Assembly (NCBI GenBank): GCA_020831805.1
Contig: JAFIFX010000001.1
Coordinates: 419,559-483,558 of the forward strand
Origin: Planctomycetota bacterium
Lineage (GTDB): Bacteria > Planctomycetota > Phycisphaerae > Phycisphaerales > UBA1924
Length of the DNA: 64,000 bases
Direction of reading: 5' to 3'
The position numbers and the translations under genes are program-made. Below, piece after piece: positions 8,625-18,682 of the stretch. The notes beneath the pieces were generated by a model, which ran no database searches, was not told the DNA's origin, and was given only the letters and a program-made list of their open reading frames with translations. The number at the start of each line of letters is the position of its first letter. The stretch's first letter is position 1.

Positions 8625-10139
8625 GTGACCAGCGATTTCGCACGACGCACAGGCCGAGAGGAAAACACCGCATGGAACACCGCATCGCCCGAAACCCGAA
8701 CCACCCCCGCCTCCGCCAGGCACGCCGGCGATGACGACCTGGGCCGGCGCGTCCGCGACGGGCTGACCGCCGCCGTCGGCGAGCACCGCATCGCCCGGCT
8801 GCTGGGGACCCACGCCTCCATCCGCTGCGCCGATGACGCCGTGGAGATCTGCCTGCCGGACCGGTTCAGCGCGGAGATCGTCGAGCGCAACCTCGGCGAT
8901 GCCCTGCGCCTGGCCGCCGATCAGGTGATCCCGGGGCGCGACATCCGCGTCCGCGTGGACGAGCAGCTCGCCGACGCGCCCGCGAACCGGGCCGCGGCCC
9001 CGGCCGGCCCGCCCCGCACGCCGCCGGCCGGCCCGGGCGCGCCGACCAGACCCGGCGGGCAGGGCCCCAAGCGGACCCCGGTGCCCCCCTTTCTGGTCGG
9101 CGCGGCCAACCGCGTGGCCCACGAGGCCGTGCGCCGGGCCGCCTGCGAGCCCGACGCCTCGGACCTGGTCTTCGTCCACGGGCCCTGCGGCGTGGGCAAG
9201 ACCCACCTGCTCCGCCACGCCGCCGGGCTCTGCCGGCGCCAAAGGCCCAACGCCCGCATCCGCGTCACCAGCGGCGAGCTGTTCATCTCCGGCTACATCA
9301 ACGCGATCAAGAACAGCACCGTCGACGAGTTCCAGAAGCGCCACCGCAGGCTCGACCTGCTCGTCATCGACGATGTCCATGTCATCGCCGGCAAGGACGG
9401 CACCCAGCAGGAACTCATCCGCACGCTCAACGACCTGCTGATGACCGGCGCCCGCGTGGTCCTCGCCTCGGACGCCCACCCCCGCGACATCGTCAAGCTG
9501 CACGCCGCCCTGTCCTCCCGCCTGGTCTCGGGCGTGGTGGCCCCCATCGAGCGCCCCGACGCGGACCTGGTCCGGCGGCTGGTGCCCGCGCTGGCCAAAC
9601 GCCGCGGCATCGTGCTCGACCCGAAGGGCCAGGACATCCTCGTCCAGCGCATCCTCGAGGACCGGGAGGCCACCGTCCGCGACATCGAGGGCACGCTGAC
9701 CCAGGTCCAGGCGATGGCCAGCCTGCTCGACCGCGACCGCGGCCTGTTCCTGACCGCCGAGCATGTGCGCCAGGCCGTCGAGATGCGCGCCGGCGAACGC
9801 CCCGGCATCCGCCCCGGCCCGGTGTCGATCGAGAAGATCATCGACACCGTCTGCCGCGAACTGGCCGTCACCCGCGACGACCTCGGCGGCAAGGGCCGCG
9901 CTAAAAAGGTCGTCCTCGCCCGCGAGATCATCGTCCACCTCGGCAAGCGCCACACCGGGCGCTCCTACCCCGAGCTGGCCATGGCCATCGGCCGCCCGAA
10001 CCACTCGACCGTCATCACCGCCCACCAGCGATTCCAGCAGCGCGTCAAGACCGAAGACCCCATCGCCGTCGGCGCGGCCTTCGACGGCACGACCGCGGGT
10101 GAGCTGACCACGCGGATGGAGCGGGCGATGGGCCTCTGA
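8625..10139 (+). CDS. dnaA: Chromosomal replication initiator protein DnaA
   Basis: DnaA binds the origin and opens it for replication. This 504-residue protein has all four domains. Domain I is at about 35-112, a Pro/Ala/Gly-rich linker at 113-152, and an AAA+ ATPase from 153 (FLVGAANRVAHEAV) with Walker A GPCGVGKT at 186-193 and Walker B LLVIDD at 245-250. The C-terminal DNA-binding domain has the DnaA signature region GRSYPELAMAIGRPNHSTVI. The start is a GTG with GAGG seven bases upstream (8614-8617); the frame is open further up but that part has no DnaA character. dnaN is not adjacent. Confidence 0.92.
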   Translation: MTSDFARRTGREENTAWNTASPETRTTPASARHAGDDDLGRRVRDGLTAAVGEHRIARLLGTHASIRCADDAVEICLPDRFSAEIVERNLGDALRLAADQVIPGRDIRVRVDEQLADAPANRAAAPAGPPRTPPAGPGAPTRPGGQGPKRTPVPPFLVGAANRVAHEAVRRAACEPDASDLVFVHGPCGVGKTHLLRHAAGLCRRQRPNARIRVTSGELFISGYINAIKNSTVDEFQKRHRRLDLLVIDDVHVIAGKDGTQQELIRTLNDLLMTGARVVLASDAHPRDIVKLHAALSSRLVSGVVAPIERPDADLVRRLVPALAKRRGIVLDPKGQDILVQRILEDREATVRDIEGTLTQVQAMASLLDRDRGLFLTAEHVRQAVEMRAGERPGIRPGPVSIEKIIDTVCRELAVTRDDLGGKGRAKKVVLAREIIVHLGKRHTGRSYPELAMAIGRPNHSTVITAHQRFQQRVKTEDPIAVGAAFDGTTAGELTTRMERAMGL

Positions 10140-10167
10140 GCCGGGCAGGGCTGGCCTCTCATGCTGC

Positions 10168-10187
10168 GGACCCTGTCTTCAGGGTCC
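10168..10187. terminator. GC-rich hairpin after dnaA
   Basis: A perfect 8-bp stem (GGACCCTG/CAGGGTCC) with a TCTT loop lies 28 bases after the dnaA stop. There is no T-run, so it may be a weak terminator or an RNA-stabilising hairpin. The rest of the gap to 10418 holds no recognisable gene. Confidence 0.4.
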
Positions 10188-10418
10188 GTGCCGGCACGCC
10201 GTTGTGATGATTGGGACCTTGGTGGGATCGGGGCTCAACAGCCGGATCCATGCTGTGCAGGTGCTCGGCGACGGCTCGCGACCAGCGATGCACGCGGGGG
10301 GCTTCCTTTCTGGAACCGGCGGGGATGCTCTGCCGTATAGCCCTCACAGGGGCTTCGCCGCTCACCCAAGCCGATCACCCGCACCCGGCGAGACCCACCC
10401 CCGCAGGAGTAGAACCGC

Positions 10419-11378
10419 ATGCTCAGGCAAACCATGCTTTCCGTAGCGGCGGTCAGTATCAGCACCCTCACGGTTTGTGCGAATGCCCAAGTTCAGTACA
10501 TCATGGATCCCGGCAGACTCGTGGGGCAGAACTACAGCAGCCACGCACAGCGGCAGAGTGTCGGGCTCTATTCCGACAACGGGCAACTCAGGCTTGCGTT
10601 CGGTTCCGGGAGCACCGCATGGAGTTCGCCGGCGCCGTTCTTGCCCGGGCCCGCCCAACTTCATCCGCCCGCAGACTCTTTCTTCGCCAGCACCGGCGTG
10701 CTGCAGCCAGACGGGAACTACGCCTTGGCCGGCATGGACCTGCTCGCGTTCATCACATACAACAATCAGACATGGCACTCTGGACTTCAGTTTGGAGGCG
10801 GAGGAATCGCATATCTTGAAAATGGACTCTTTGCGTCCGCTGGACGCCTCCTCAGCAACGGAAATCTCGGGATCACGCTCACACGCTCGGACGGAACCCT
10901 GGAAAATCAGTTCGACCTGGGGACCGACTCGAGCAGGTACTACGCCGGGCTGCAGTACACGGGACTCATTGACGACAAGCATGCGTTCTACGGCGTCAAC
11001 AACACACAGACAATCGATGGCTTCTTGATTGACGACAATGGTCAAGAAACTGTCCAGAGAATTTTCATCAAGAATTTTTCGAACAGACCTCTTCGGGATC
11101 TGGAGCTTTTCACCATCAACAACACCCGATTTCTGGCGATTGCCTTCGCGACATCGTCCGGCGGCGGCGTGTGGGTCTACAACATGAACGGTTTCCCGCT
11201 CTTGGGCACATGCCCCGCCGACCTCAATGACGACGGCGAACTCAACTTCCTCGACTTCGCCGCCTTTGTCGACCTGTTCATCACGGCCTACCCAGGCGCC
11301 GACTTTAACGGCGACGGCCGGATTGATTTCTACGACTTTGCCGCCTTTCTGGCGGCCTTCAACGCGGGCTGCCCGTAA
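10419..11378 (+). CDS. Secreted protein with C-terminal GC-type dockerin-like domain
   Basis: The 319-residue protein starts with a signal peptide (hydrophobic core LSVAAVSISTLTV, then C-A-N-A-Q). A good AGGAG site lies nine bases before the ATG. The middle is a beta-rich, Gly/Asn/Ser-rich domain that I do not recognise. The last 60 residues hold two calcium-loop motifs, DLNDDGELNFLDFAAF and DFNGDGRIDFYDFAAF, framed by C-P and G-C-P. This layout is the GC-type dockerin-like tail found on many exported planctomycete proteins, presumed to serve in calcium-dependent folding and surface attachment or sorting. The coding region is less GC-rich than its neighbours, which may indicate rapid evolution or transfer. 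Confidence 0.85.
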   Translation: MLRQTMLSVAAVSISTLTVCANAQVQYIMDPGRLVGQNYSSHAQRQSVGLYSDNGQLRLAFGSGSTAWSSPAPFLPGPAQLHPPADSFFASTGVLQPDGNYALAGMDLLAFITYNNQTWHSGLQFGGGGIAYLENGLFASAGRLLSNGNLGITLTRSDGTLENQFDLGTDSSRYYAGLQYTGLIDDKHAFYGVNNTQTIDGFLIDDNGQETVQRIFIKNFSNRPLRDLELFTINNTRFLAIAFATSSGGGVWVYNMNGFPLLGTCPADLNDDGELNFLDFAAFVDLFITAYPGADFNGDGRIDFYDFAAFLAAFNAGCP

Positions 11379-11386
11379 GCAACCCC

Positions 11387-11944
11387 ATACATCCCGACCT
11401 CCTCCCCCATCTCGCCACCAACCAGAAGATCCGGGTCGCCACCGACGACTCAGACGAGCATGTCTACGGCTATCTTCTCGGTCTGTCCGACGATCTCGCC
11501 CTTCTCCACACCTTCCTCGACTTTGATCCCGACGGCTACACCATCATCCGCACGGATGAAGTGGATGAAGTCCGCCGCTCCGAGCACGAGGCGTTCTGGG
11601 ACACGATGCTCGCCGCGGAGAACGCCCTGACCGGCCTGATCCGGCCGCCCGAGATCGGCCTCGGCTCGATGCGCGAGGCCGTCGTCTCCGTCGCGGCGCA
11701 GTACCCGCACATGATCATCGAGACCGAGGAAACCGACGAGCAGGACGAGGATTGGAAGACCTTCCACCTCGGCGTGCTCGTGGAAGCCCACGACGACTTC
11801 GCCGAGTTCCACGGCTACAACGCCCTCGGGGTCTGGGCCGAGAAGCCGGCCCTCCTCTGGTACAGCGAGATCACCCGCATCAAGTTCGACACCCGCTACG
11901 CCAACGCCTTCTGGCGGCATGTCCCGCCCAGGCCGCCCCTATAG
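11387..11944 (+). CDS. Unknown protein lacking a usual start codon
   Basis: From about 11381 to 11944 one frame shows strong GC-rich codon bias and encodes a plausible acidic soluble protein (RVATDDSDEHVYGYLLGL, FDPDGYTIIRTDEVDEV, then YPHMIIETEETDEQDED). No ATG, GTG or TTG occurs in frame after the last upstream stop until a GTG at 11561, which would drop about 60 coding-like residues. I place the start at ATA 11387 (reading I-H-P-D-L-L), where an ATG would look natural; a CTG at 11369 is an alternative. With ATA the product is 185 residues, with GTG 127. I do not recognise the family. It follows the dockerin protein by a few bases. Confidence 0.6.
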   Translation: MHPDLLPHLATNQKIRVATDDSDEHVYGYLLGLSDDLALLHTFLDFDPDGYTIIRTDEVDEVRRSEHEAFWDTMLAAENALTGLIRPPEIGLGSMREAVVSVAAQYPHMIIETEETDEQDEDWKTFHLGVLVEAHDDFAEFHGYNALGVWAEKPALLWYSEITRIKFDTRYANAFWRHVPPRPPL

Positions 11945-12026
11945 GGAGCCAGCCCGGCCGGGCGTCACCGAAAATGATCGGCCTGCCCGCTGGGCCCCGG
12001 CCCCCCAGCCCGCCGACAATACCCCC

Positions 12027-13217
12027 ATGCCCCCGCCCCCCCACCACCATCACGAGATCCCCCTGTCCCGGCCCAGCATCACCGCCCACGAGGAACGCCT
12101 CGTGCTCGAGGTGCTCCGGTCCGGGCGGCTGTCCATCGGGCCGATGGTCGAGCGGTTCGAGCAGCTCACCGCCGAGCGGGTCGGGGTCCGCCACGCCGTG
12201 GCCTGCTCCTCGGGCACCGCCGGGCTGCACATGGTCATGTCCGCCCTGGGCATCGGGCCCGGCGACGAGGTGATCACCACCCCCTTCTCCTTCATCGCCA
12301 GCGCCAACGCGATCCTCTATGTAGGGGCCAAACCGGTCTTCGTCGACATCTGCCCCAAGACCCTCAACGCCGACCCGGAGTTGATCGAACAGGCCGTCAA
12401 CCCCCGGACCAAGGCCATCCTCGCGGTCGAGGCCTTCGGCAACCCGGCCCACATGGAGGCCTACGCCCGGATCGCCGCCAAGCACGAGATCGTCCTCGTC
12501 GAGGACTGCTGCGAGGCCCTGGGCACCAAGCACAACGGACGCCAGGCGGGCTCGTTCGGCCGGGCCGGGGTCTTTGGGTATTACCCCAACAAGCAGATCA
12601 CCACCGGCGAGGGCGGCATGGTCGTGACCAACGACGACCGCCTGGCCGACCTCTGCCGCAGCCTGCGCAATCAGGGCCGGGCCGTCGCCGGGCACGGTTC
12701 GGTCGCCCCCGGCTCGACCGCCGGGGCGTGGCTCCAGCACGAGCGGCTCGGCTTCAACTACCGGCTCAGCGAAATCGCCGCCGCTGTGGGCGTGGGCCAG
12801 ATGGAACGCTTCGACGAGATCGTCGCGGCCCGCCAGCGGGTGGCCAACCGGTACATGCAACGCCTGCTCGATGTCAACGACCTGATCCTGCCGACCGTGC
12901 CCGAGGGGGCGGAGATGAGCTGGTTCGTCTTCGTGGTCCGCCTGGCGGCGGGGTTCACCCGGGAAGAGCGGGACCGGATCATCCAGGGCATGCGCAACCA
13001 CGACATCGGGGCCGCGGACTACTTCCCCTGCATCCACCTCCAGCCGTTCTACCGGCGGGCCTACGGGTTTAAAGAGGGTGATTTCCCCATTTCCGAGTCG
13101 GTCAGCAACCGGACCATCGCCGTGCCCTTCTTCGCGGAGATGACCGACCGGGAGATCGACCTGGTGGGCCAGACGCTGGAGGTCATGATCAGCCGCGAGG
13201 GCCTGGCCCGGCGGTGA
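12027..13217 (+). CDS. DegT/DnrJ/EryC1/StrS family aminotransferase
   Basis: PLP-dependent enzymes of this family transfer an amino group to a keto-sugar nucleotide for surface polysaccharides or glycans. The 396-residue length is typical. Visible motifs are the fold start EIPLSRPSITAHEERLV, CSSGTAGLHM, VLVEDCCEALGT (Asp that binds the pyridine nitrogen) and GYYPNKQITTGEGGMV, in which Lys189 is the expected PLP-linked residue. The C-terminal GLGFNYR-type segment appears as LGFNYRLSEIAAAVG. The ATG at 12027 is followed by an odd Pro4-His4 stretch before the conserved core. No sugar-nucleotide genes flank it, so the exact substrate is unknown. Confidence 0.9.
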   Translation: MPPPPHHHHEIPLSRPSITAHEERLVLEVLRSGRLSIGPMVERFEQLTAERVGVRHAVACSSGTAGLHMVMSALGIGPGDEVITTPFSFIASANAILYVGAKPVFVDICPKTLNADPELIEQAVNPRTKAILAVEAFGNPAHMEAYARIAAKHEIVLVEDCCEALGTKHNGRQAGSFGRAGVFGYYPNKQITTGEGGMVVTNDDRLADLCRSLRNQGRAVAGHGSVAPGSTAGAWLQHERLGFNYRLSEIAAAVGVGQMERFDEIVAARQRVANRYMQRLLDVNDLILPTVPEGAEMSWFVFVVRLAAGFTREERDRIIQGMRNHDIGAADYFPCIHLQPFYRRAYGFKEGDFPISESVSNRTIAVPFFAEMTDREIDLVGQTLEVMISREGLARR

Positions 13218-13364
13218 GCCGACCGGGAAAGCCGATCGGGAAAGCCGGGCCGGGCTTGCCCAACCCGTGTGCGGGCCTATCATTGCGGCCCGGCCCACCG
13301 AGCCGGACCGACCGAACGATCCGATTCAGCGACCGACCCCGCGACCGACCCAGAGAGGTGCCCC

Positions 13365-13652
13365 ATGCCCTTCGAGTGCCACTTCACCGGCAAAAAGACA
13401 ACTTTCGGCAAGAAGCGCGCCTGGCGCGGCCAGCGCATCGTCAAGGGCGGCTTCGGCCTCAAGGCTACCGGTATCTCCCGGCGGACCTTCAAGCCCAACC
13501 TCCAGAAGGTCACCTGCGTCCTGACCGACGAGAAGGGCAGCAGCCAGACCAAGAAGGTCTTGGTCTCGGTCCATGCCATCCGCTCCGGGCTGGTCGTCAA
13601 GGCCCCCAAGCGCAAGTACACCTACACCCGCGCTCAGAAGGCCGAGGACTGA
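13365..13652 (+). CDS. rpmB: 50S ribosomal protein L28
   Basis: This 95-residue protein of the large ribosomal subunit begins MPFECHFTGKKTTFGKK and has the L28 pattern SRRTFKPNLQKVT, then VSVHAIRSGLVVKAPKRKY. It is longer than the common 63-78 residue forms because of a C-terminal basic extension. AGAGAGG precedes the ATG by about seven bases. The leader upstream contains repeated GACCGA words. A strong terminator follows 34 bases after the stop, so rpmB is a single-gene unit. Confidence 0.93.
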   Translation: MPFECHFTGKKTTFGKKRAWRGQRIVKGGFGLKATGISRRTFKPNLQKVTCVLTDEKGSSQTKKVLVSVHAIRSGLVVKAPKRKYTYTRAQKAED

Positions 13653-13686
13653 TCCTCCCCTCCCCCCCCCCCTCATTCGCACCGAT

Positions 13687-13718
13687 CCGCCCGTCCCGAG
13701 ACGGGCGGCTTTCTTTTT
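13687..13718 (+). terminator. Rho-independent terminator after rpmB
   Basis: A perfect 9-bp stem CCGCCCGTC/GACGGGCGG with loop CCGA is followed by CTTTCTTTTT. It lies 34 bases after the rpmB stop. Confidence 0.93.
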
Positions 13719-13772
13719 GGAACTTTGTTTTCGACCCGCCCTCCGGTACCATATTCCGAACGGAGGTCCGCC

Positions 13773-14360
13773 ATGCGCTGCGAACGCTGCGAACGCGAAG
13801 CGACCATCCACGAGGTCATCATCCACAAGGGCGAGAAGCGGGAACGCCACCTGTGCGAGCAGTGCGCCGGCAAGGCGGGGCTGTCCGCCGACCCCCACCT
13901 GCCCATCGCCCAGCTCATCAGCGGGTTCATGCTCGGGCCGAACAACCCCAAGCCCGCCGAGGGTAAGCCCGTCGCCCCCCCCACCGCCCGGACGGTCGCC
14001 CGGTGCGCCGGCTGCGGCACGACCTACACCGCGTTCAAGGAGTCCGGCCTGCTCGGCTGCCCGGCGTGCTACGACGCCTTCTGCGAGCGTCTCGGCCCCC
14101 TGATCGAGCGGGCCCACGAGGGGGCCTGCCACCATGTCGGCAAGTTCCCGCGCCGCGCCCTGCGCGACTGCCGCTCGCTCGGCGACCGCGACCGCGTCGA
14201 GGTGCTGCTCGGTTCGGCCCGCGAGCGGGAGGAACGCCTGGAATCCCTGCGCAAGGCCCTGGCCAAGGCCGTCCGCGACGAGGACTACGAGCGGGCCGCC
14301 ATGCTCCGCGACGAACTCAACCGCGTCAGCGACCTGCTGCAGGACACCCGCGAATCGTGA
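13773..14360 (+). CDS. mcsA: McsA-like zinc protein with UVR motif
   Basis: McsA activates the protein-arginine kinase McsB in Firmicutes. The 195-residue protein has four pairs of cysteines in CxxC arrangement: MRCERC at the start, HLCEQC, CAGC, and CPAC near residue 95. A coiled-coil UVR motif follows at the C terminus (RLESLRKALAKAVRDEDYE then AAMLRDELNRV). This domain order matches McsA. A strong GGAGGT lies six bases before the chosen ATG; an upstream in-frame ATG is ignored. The stop overlaps the mcsB start as GTGA, which supports the pairing. Confidence 0.9.
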   Translation: MRCERCEREATIHEVIIHKGEKRERHLCEQCAGKAGLSADPHLPIAQLISGFMLGPNNPKPAEGKPVAPPTARTVARCAGCGTTYTAFKESGLLGCPACYDAFCERLGPLIERAHEGACHHVGKFPRRALRDCRSLGDRDRVEVLLGSAREREERLESLRKALAKAVRDEDYERAAMLRDELNRVSDLLQDTRES

Positions 14361-15490
14361 AAGAGCCCGACCACAGCCAGCAGCCAGCCGAGGGAACCCC
14401 GACCCCCCCCCGCGTGTTCGAGCGCGGGACGGAATGGCTGCGCGGCCAGGGCGACGCCTCCGATGTCGTGCTCTCCTCCCGGGTGCGCGTGGCGCGGAAC
14501 CTGGCCGGCTTCCCGTTCATGACCACCGCCTCGCGGACGGACCGGTCGCAGATCCTCGACCTGTGCCGCCGACGGCTGCTCGGCGTGCCCGTCGGCGAGA
14601 GCCGGCGCGTCCTCTGGGTGGACCTGCACACCGCCAGCCACGACGAGCGTGACCTGCTCGTCGAACGCCAGCTCATCAGCCGCAACCACGCCAAGGGCAA
14701 GCTCTCCAACGGTGCGGGCGGCGCCGATGAGCCCCGCGGCGTCGCCGTGGTCCTGCCCGACGAACGCGTCTCGGTCATGGTCAACGAGGAAGACCACCTC
14801 CGCATGCAGTCGATCCGCAGCGGCCTGGCCCTGGACGAGTGCCTGGCCGACATCGACGGGATCGACGACGAGCTGGAAAAGGGTCTGGATTTCGCCTTCC
14901 ACCCGCGGTTCGGCTACCTGACCGCCTGCCCGACCAATGTCGGCACCGGCCTGCGCCTCAGCGTCATGCTGCACCTGCCCGGGCTGAAACTGACGGGAGA
15001 GCTCGAGAAAGCCAGCCGGGCCGCCCACGACATGGGCCTGGCCGTGCGGGGCTTCTACGGCGAGGGTTCCGAGGCCGCCGGCGAGTTCTATCAGGTCTCC
15101 AACCAGACCACGCTGGGCAAGTCCGACGCGCTGCTGCTCAAGGAGATGTCCTTTGAGATCATCCCGCGCCTGGTCGGATACGAACGCCACGCACGCCAGA
15201 AGCTGCTGGGCGAACGGCGCGAGAGCACGCACGACGCGGTCGCCCGGGCGTTGGGCACCCTCCGATACGCACGGATGCTCCGATCCGCCGAGGCCATGGA
15301 CCTGCTCGGCATGGTCCGCCTGGGCGTGATCGGCGGCCTGATCACCGATGTATCGCTCGAGCAGGTCCACGCGTTGCTGCTGGCCACGCAACCGGCCCAC
15401 CTGTCGCGCGCCGTCCGGCGTGACCTGACCCCCCAGGAGCGGCGCGGCGCCCGCGCCGGGCTCTGCCGCGAAAGGCTGGGCGGGTCGTGA
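14357..15490 (+). CDS. mcsB: Protein-arginine kinase McsB
   Basis: McsB phosphorylates arginine residues on proteins; in Bacillus this marks them for ClpCP and controls heat-shock genes. The 377-residue protein carries the phosphagen-kinase features: SSRVRVARN near residue 35, VNEEDHLRMQ, the signature CPTNVGTGLR, and FYGEGSEAAGEFYQVSNQ. The GTG start overlaps the mcsA stop by four bases. In the C terminus the segment aligned with the phosphoarginine-sensing RDxxRA motif of Bacillus McsB appears here as RRGARA, so the Asp seems to be missing (my alignment by eye). No ctsR or clpC is adjacent. Confidence 0.93.
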   Translation: MKEPDHSQQPAEGTPTPPRVFERGTEWLRGQGDASDVVLSSRVRVARNLAGFPFMTTASRTDRSQILDLCRRRLLGVPVGESRRVLWVDLHTASHDERDLLVERQLISRNHAKGKLSNGAGGADEPRGVAVVLPDERVSVMVNEEDHLRMQSIRSGLALDECLADIDGIDDELEKGLDFAFHPRFGYLTACPTNVGTGLRLSVMLHLPGLKLTGELEKASRAAHDMGLAVRGFYGEGSEAAGEFYQVSNQTTLGKSDALLLKEMSFEIIPRLVGYERHARQKLLGERRESTHDAVARALGTLRYARMLRSAEAMDLLGMVRLGVIGGLITDVSLEQVHALLLATQPAHLSRAVRRDLTPQERRGARAGLCRERLGGS

Positions 15491-16464
15491 GCGGGCCGGG
15501 GCGGGACGGCGCCGTCGGATCGGACGCGTTCGTCTGGCCGCCGTCGTCGAGGATCCACGAACCGATCCGGACCGATGCGCCCGAGGAAGAAGCAAGCACG
15601 CTCCCGCCCGGACGCCCCGCCGGCATCACCGGGCGGGCCGAGGCCGACCTCATCGGCGTCCGTTCGATCAGCTTCGCGCGCTGGGTCCGGGCGACCGGGT
15701 GGCAGCCGGACCGGTTCGGGGCGTTCTGCTGGCGGTGCGCCGGCTCGGTCGGCCCGCACGAGGTCGACGGCAACGGCTGCGGCTCGTGCCGCGAGAAAAC
15801 CCTCGCCTGGGACCGCGCCGCCCGGCTGGGCCTGTACCACGGCGGGGTCCGCGCGGCGGTGACGGAGCTGAAGTTCGGGCGCTGGCGCAGGACCGGGGCC
15901 GAGCTGGGCGCCGCGATGGGCGATCGGCTCGGCGACCTGATGGCCGCGGGCGGCTTCACGCCCGACGAGGTGGTCCTGATGCCCGTCCCGGCGTCGTGGC
16001 GTCGGCGGATGGGGCGGGGGATCGATCACACGACGGTGCTGGCCCGGGCCGCCGGCAAGCGGGCCGGGGTCCGGGTCATCCGCGGGCTGGCCCGGCGGCA
16101 CACCCCGACCCAGGTGGGCCTGAGCGCCACGGCCCGGGCGGCCAACATCCGCGGGGCGTTCCGGGCCCGGCCGTGCCTGGCCCGCCTGATGGCCGGTGAA
16201 CACCCCCCGCGGGTGGTCGTCGTATTGGATGATGTCCGGACAACCGGGGCGACCATGACGGTGGCCTGCCGGGCCGTTCGGAAAATTGTTGGAATAAAAA
16301 CCGAGATCTGGGCGTTAACAGCCGTGGTCGCGTCGGATCGGCGCGGCCAGCGGGCCGGTGACTCGGACCCCGCACGGGCGGAAGCCGCCCGGGTTGCGGT
16401 TTGGAGCGGTCTGGGCCGTCCCGGGCATGAGAAATTCGAGAAGACTTTTGGCGTAGCCGTTTGA
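15487..16464 (+). CDS. ComF-family phosphoribosyltransferase-like protein
   Basis: The 325-residue protein begins at a GTG that overlaps the mcsB stop (GTGA). After an N-terminal extension of about 75 residues it has a zinc-finger pair, FCWRC and CGSC, the ComF motif around LKFGRWRRTG, and the type I phosphoribosyltransferase PRPP loop VVVVLDDVRTTGATM at about residue 240. ComF proteins act in DNA uptake in Firmicutes and their enzyme role is not settled. The N-terminal extension is unusual and has no recognisable motif. Position in an operon with the arginine kinase is not common in what I know. Confidence 0.88.
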   Translation: MSGPGRDGAVGSDAFVWPPSSRIHEPIRTDAPEEEASTLPPGRPAGITGRAEADLIGVRSISFARWVRATGWQPDRFGAFCWRCAGSVGPHEVDGNGCGSCREKTLAWDRAARLGLYHGGVRAAVTELKFGRWRRTGAELGAAMGDRLGDLMAAGGFTPDEVVLMPVPASWRRRMGRGIDHTTVLARAAGKRAGVRVIRGLARRHTPTQVGLSATARAANIRGAFRARPCLARLMAGEHPPRVVVVLDDVRTTGATMTVACRAVRKIVGIKTEIWALTAVVASDRRGQRAGDSDPARAEAARVAVWSGLGRPGHEKFEKTFGVAV

Positions 16465-16488
16465 CCTTGATTGGGTGCGGTCTACACT
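16461..16488 (+). promoter_or_regulatory. Possible upstream rRNA promoter
   Basis: TTGACC (16461-16466) and TACACT (16483-16488) are separated by 16 bases. The -35 box overlaps the comF stop codon. Both match the sigma-70 consensus only in part. Confidence 0.35.
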
Positions 16489-16911
16489 CTCCCCCGCCGC
16501 TGTTCGCAGCGGCTTTGGGTTCCGAAGGGCGGATGCCCGGCCGAACCCGCCTCTGTGGCAAGTGAACAGTTGGGTCCACCGCGAGAATGCGATGGCCGTC
16601 ACACCGGTGCACAACCGGGCCTTCCGGGGCGGTGACGGTCAACAAACGGAATCGGGGGCAGGTCACAGCGCCTCCCGATGCCAGCATTCTTGTGCGAAGT
16701 GGAAAGCCCTATTTCTTATTGAAATGGACTGACACTTTGAGTGTTGGTTTTTTAGTTACCCGGGATTTGCCGTCCCGGGCATCGAGCCTCGGCTCGATGA
16801 AGACCGGCCCCGCGTCGCCCTTGGAAACAAGGCACGGGCGGGGTTCAGTCGGATCGGCTTCATTTGATGCGTTTGGTGACGGGCTTCGGCCCCGATCCTT
16901 GCAACAATATT
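16465..16911 (+). promoter_or_regulatory. Leader region of the 16S rRNA gene
   Basis: This 447-base stretch contains no protein gene. A second promoter-like pair is CTGACA (16729-16734) and TTTAGT (16751-16756), spacing 16, within the least GC-rich part of the leader; the following T-run could also belong to an antitermination signal, though I see no clear boxA. Two hairpins follow: CCCGGGA/TCCCGGG (about 16760-16780) and CATCGAG/CTCGATG (about 16781-16800), possible processing stems for pre-16S RNA. Confidence 0.4.
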
Positions 16912-18400
<1,489 letters not shown>

Positions 18401-18612
18401 GATTTCCTTAGACTCGTCCGTCGAACCCGATCGTGAAGAACGGGCAAGACACGCGGAGCGATCCGCAACGAGTATAAGTGAGCGCACTCTCGCCCACCAT
18501 ACACCTCCGCATCTCTTGAGATGCAGAGACGGTGGATACCGGCTCGGTAACGAGCCGGGAAGCATGGACCCAACTGTTCAAAGGCCACGGAGGAAACTCC
18601 TGGTTCACGAAC

Positions 18613-18647
18613 CACGAAAACCCCGCCGACAAGGCGGGGTTTTTCGT
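18613..18647. terminator. Bidirectional terminator between 16S rRNA and the paralogue operon
   Basis: A perfect stem CCCCGCC/GGCGGGG (18621-18627 with 18633-18639) is flanked by AAAA on the left and TTTTT on the right, and the symmetry extends outward as ACGAAAA/TTTTCGT. It can end the rRNA transcript on the plus strand and the four-gene operon on the minus strand. Between the 16S end and this site lie smaller hairpins, including GCATCTC/GAGATGC and CCGGCTCG/CGAGCCGG. Confidence 0.92.
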
Positions 18648-18682
18648 GCGCCCGCGCCACCCCCCACCACCACCGCCCGGCC

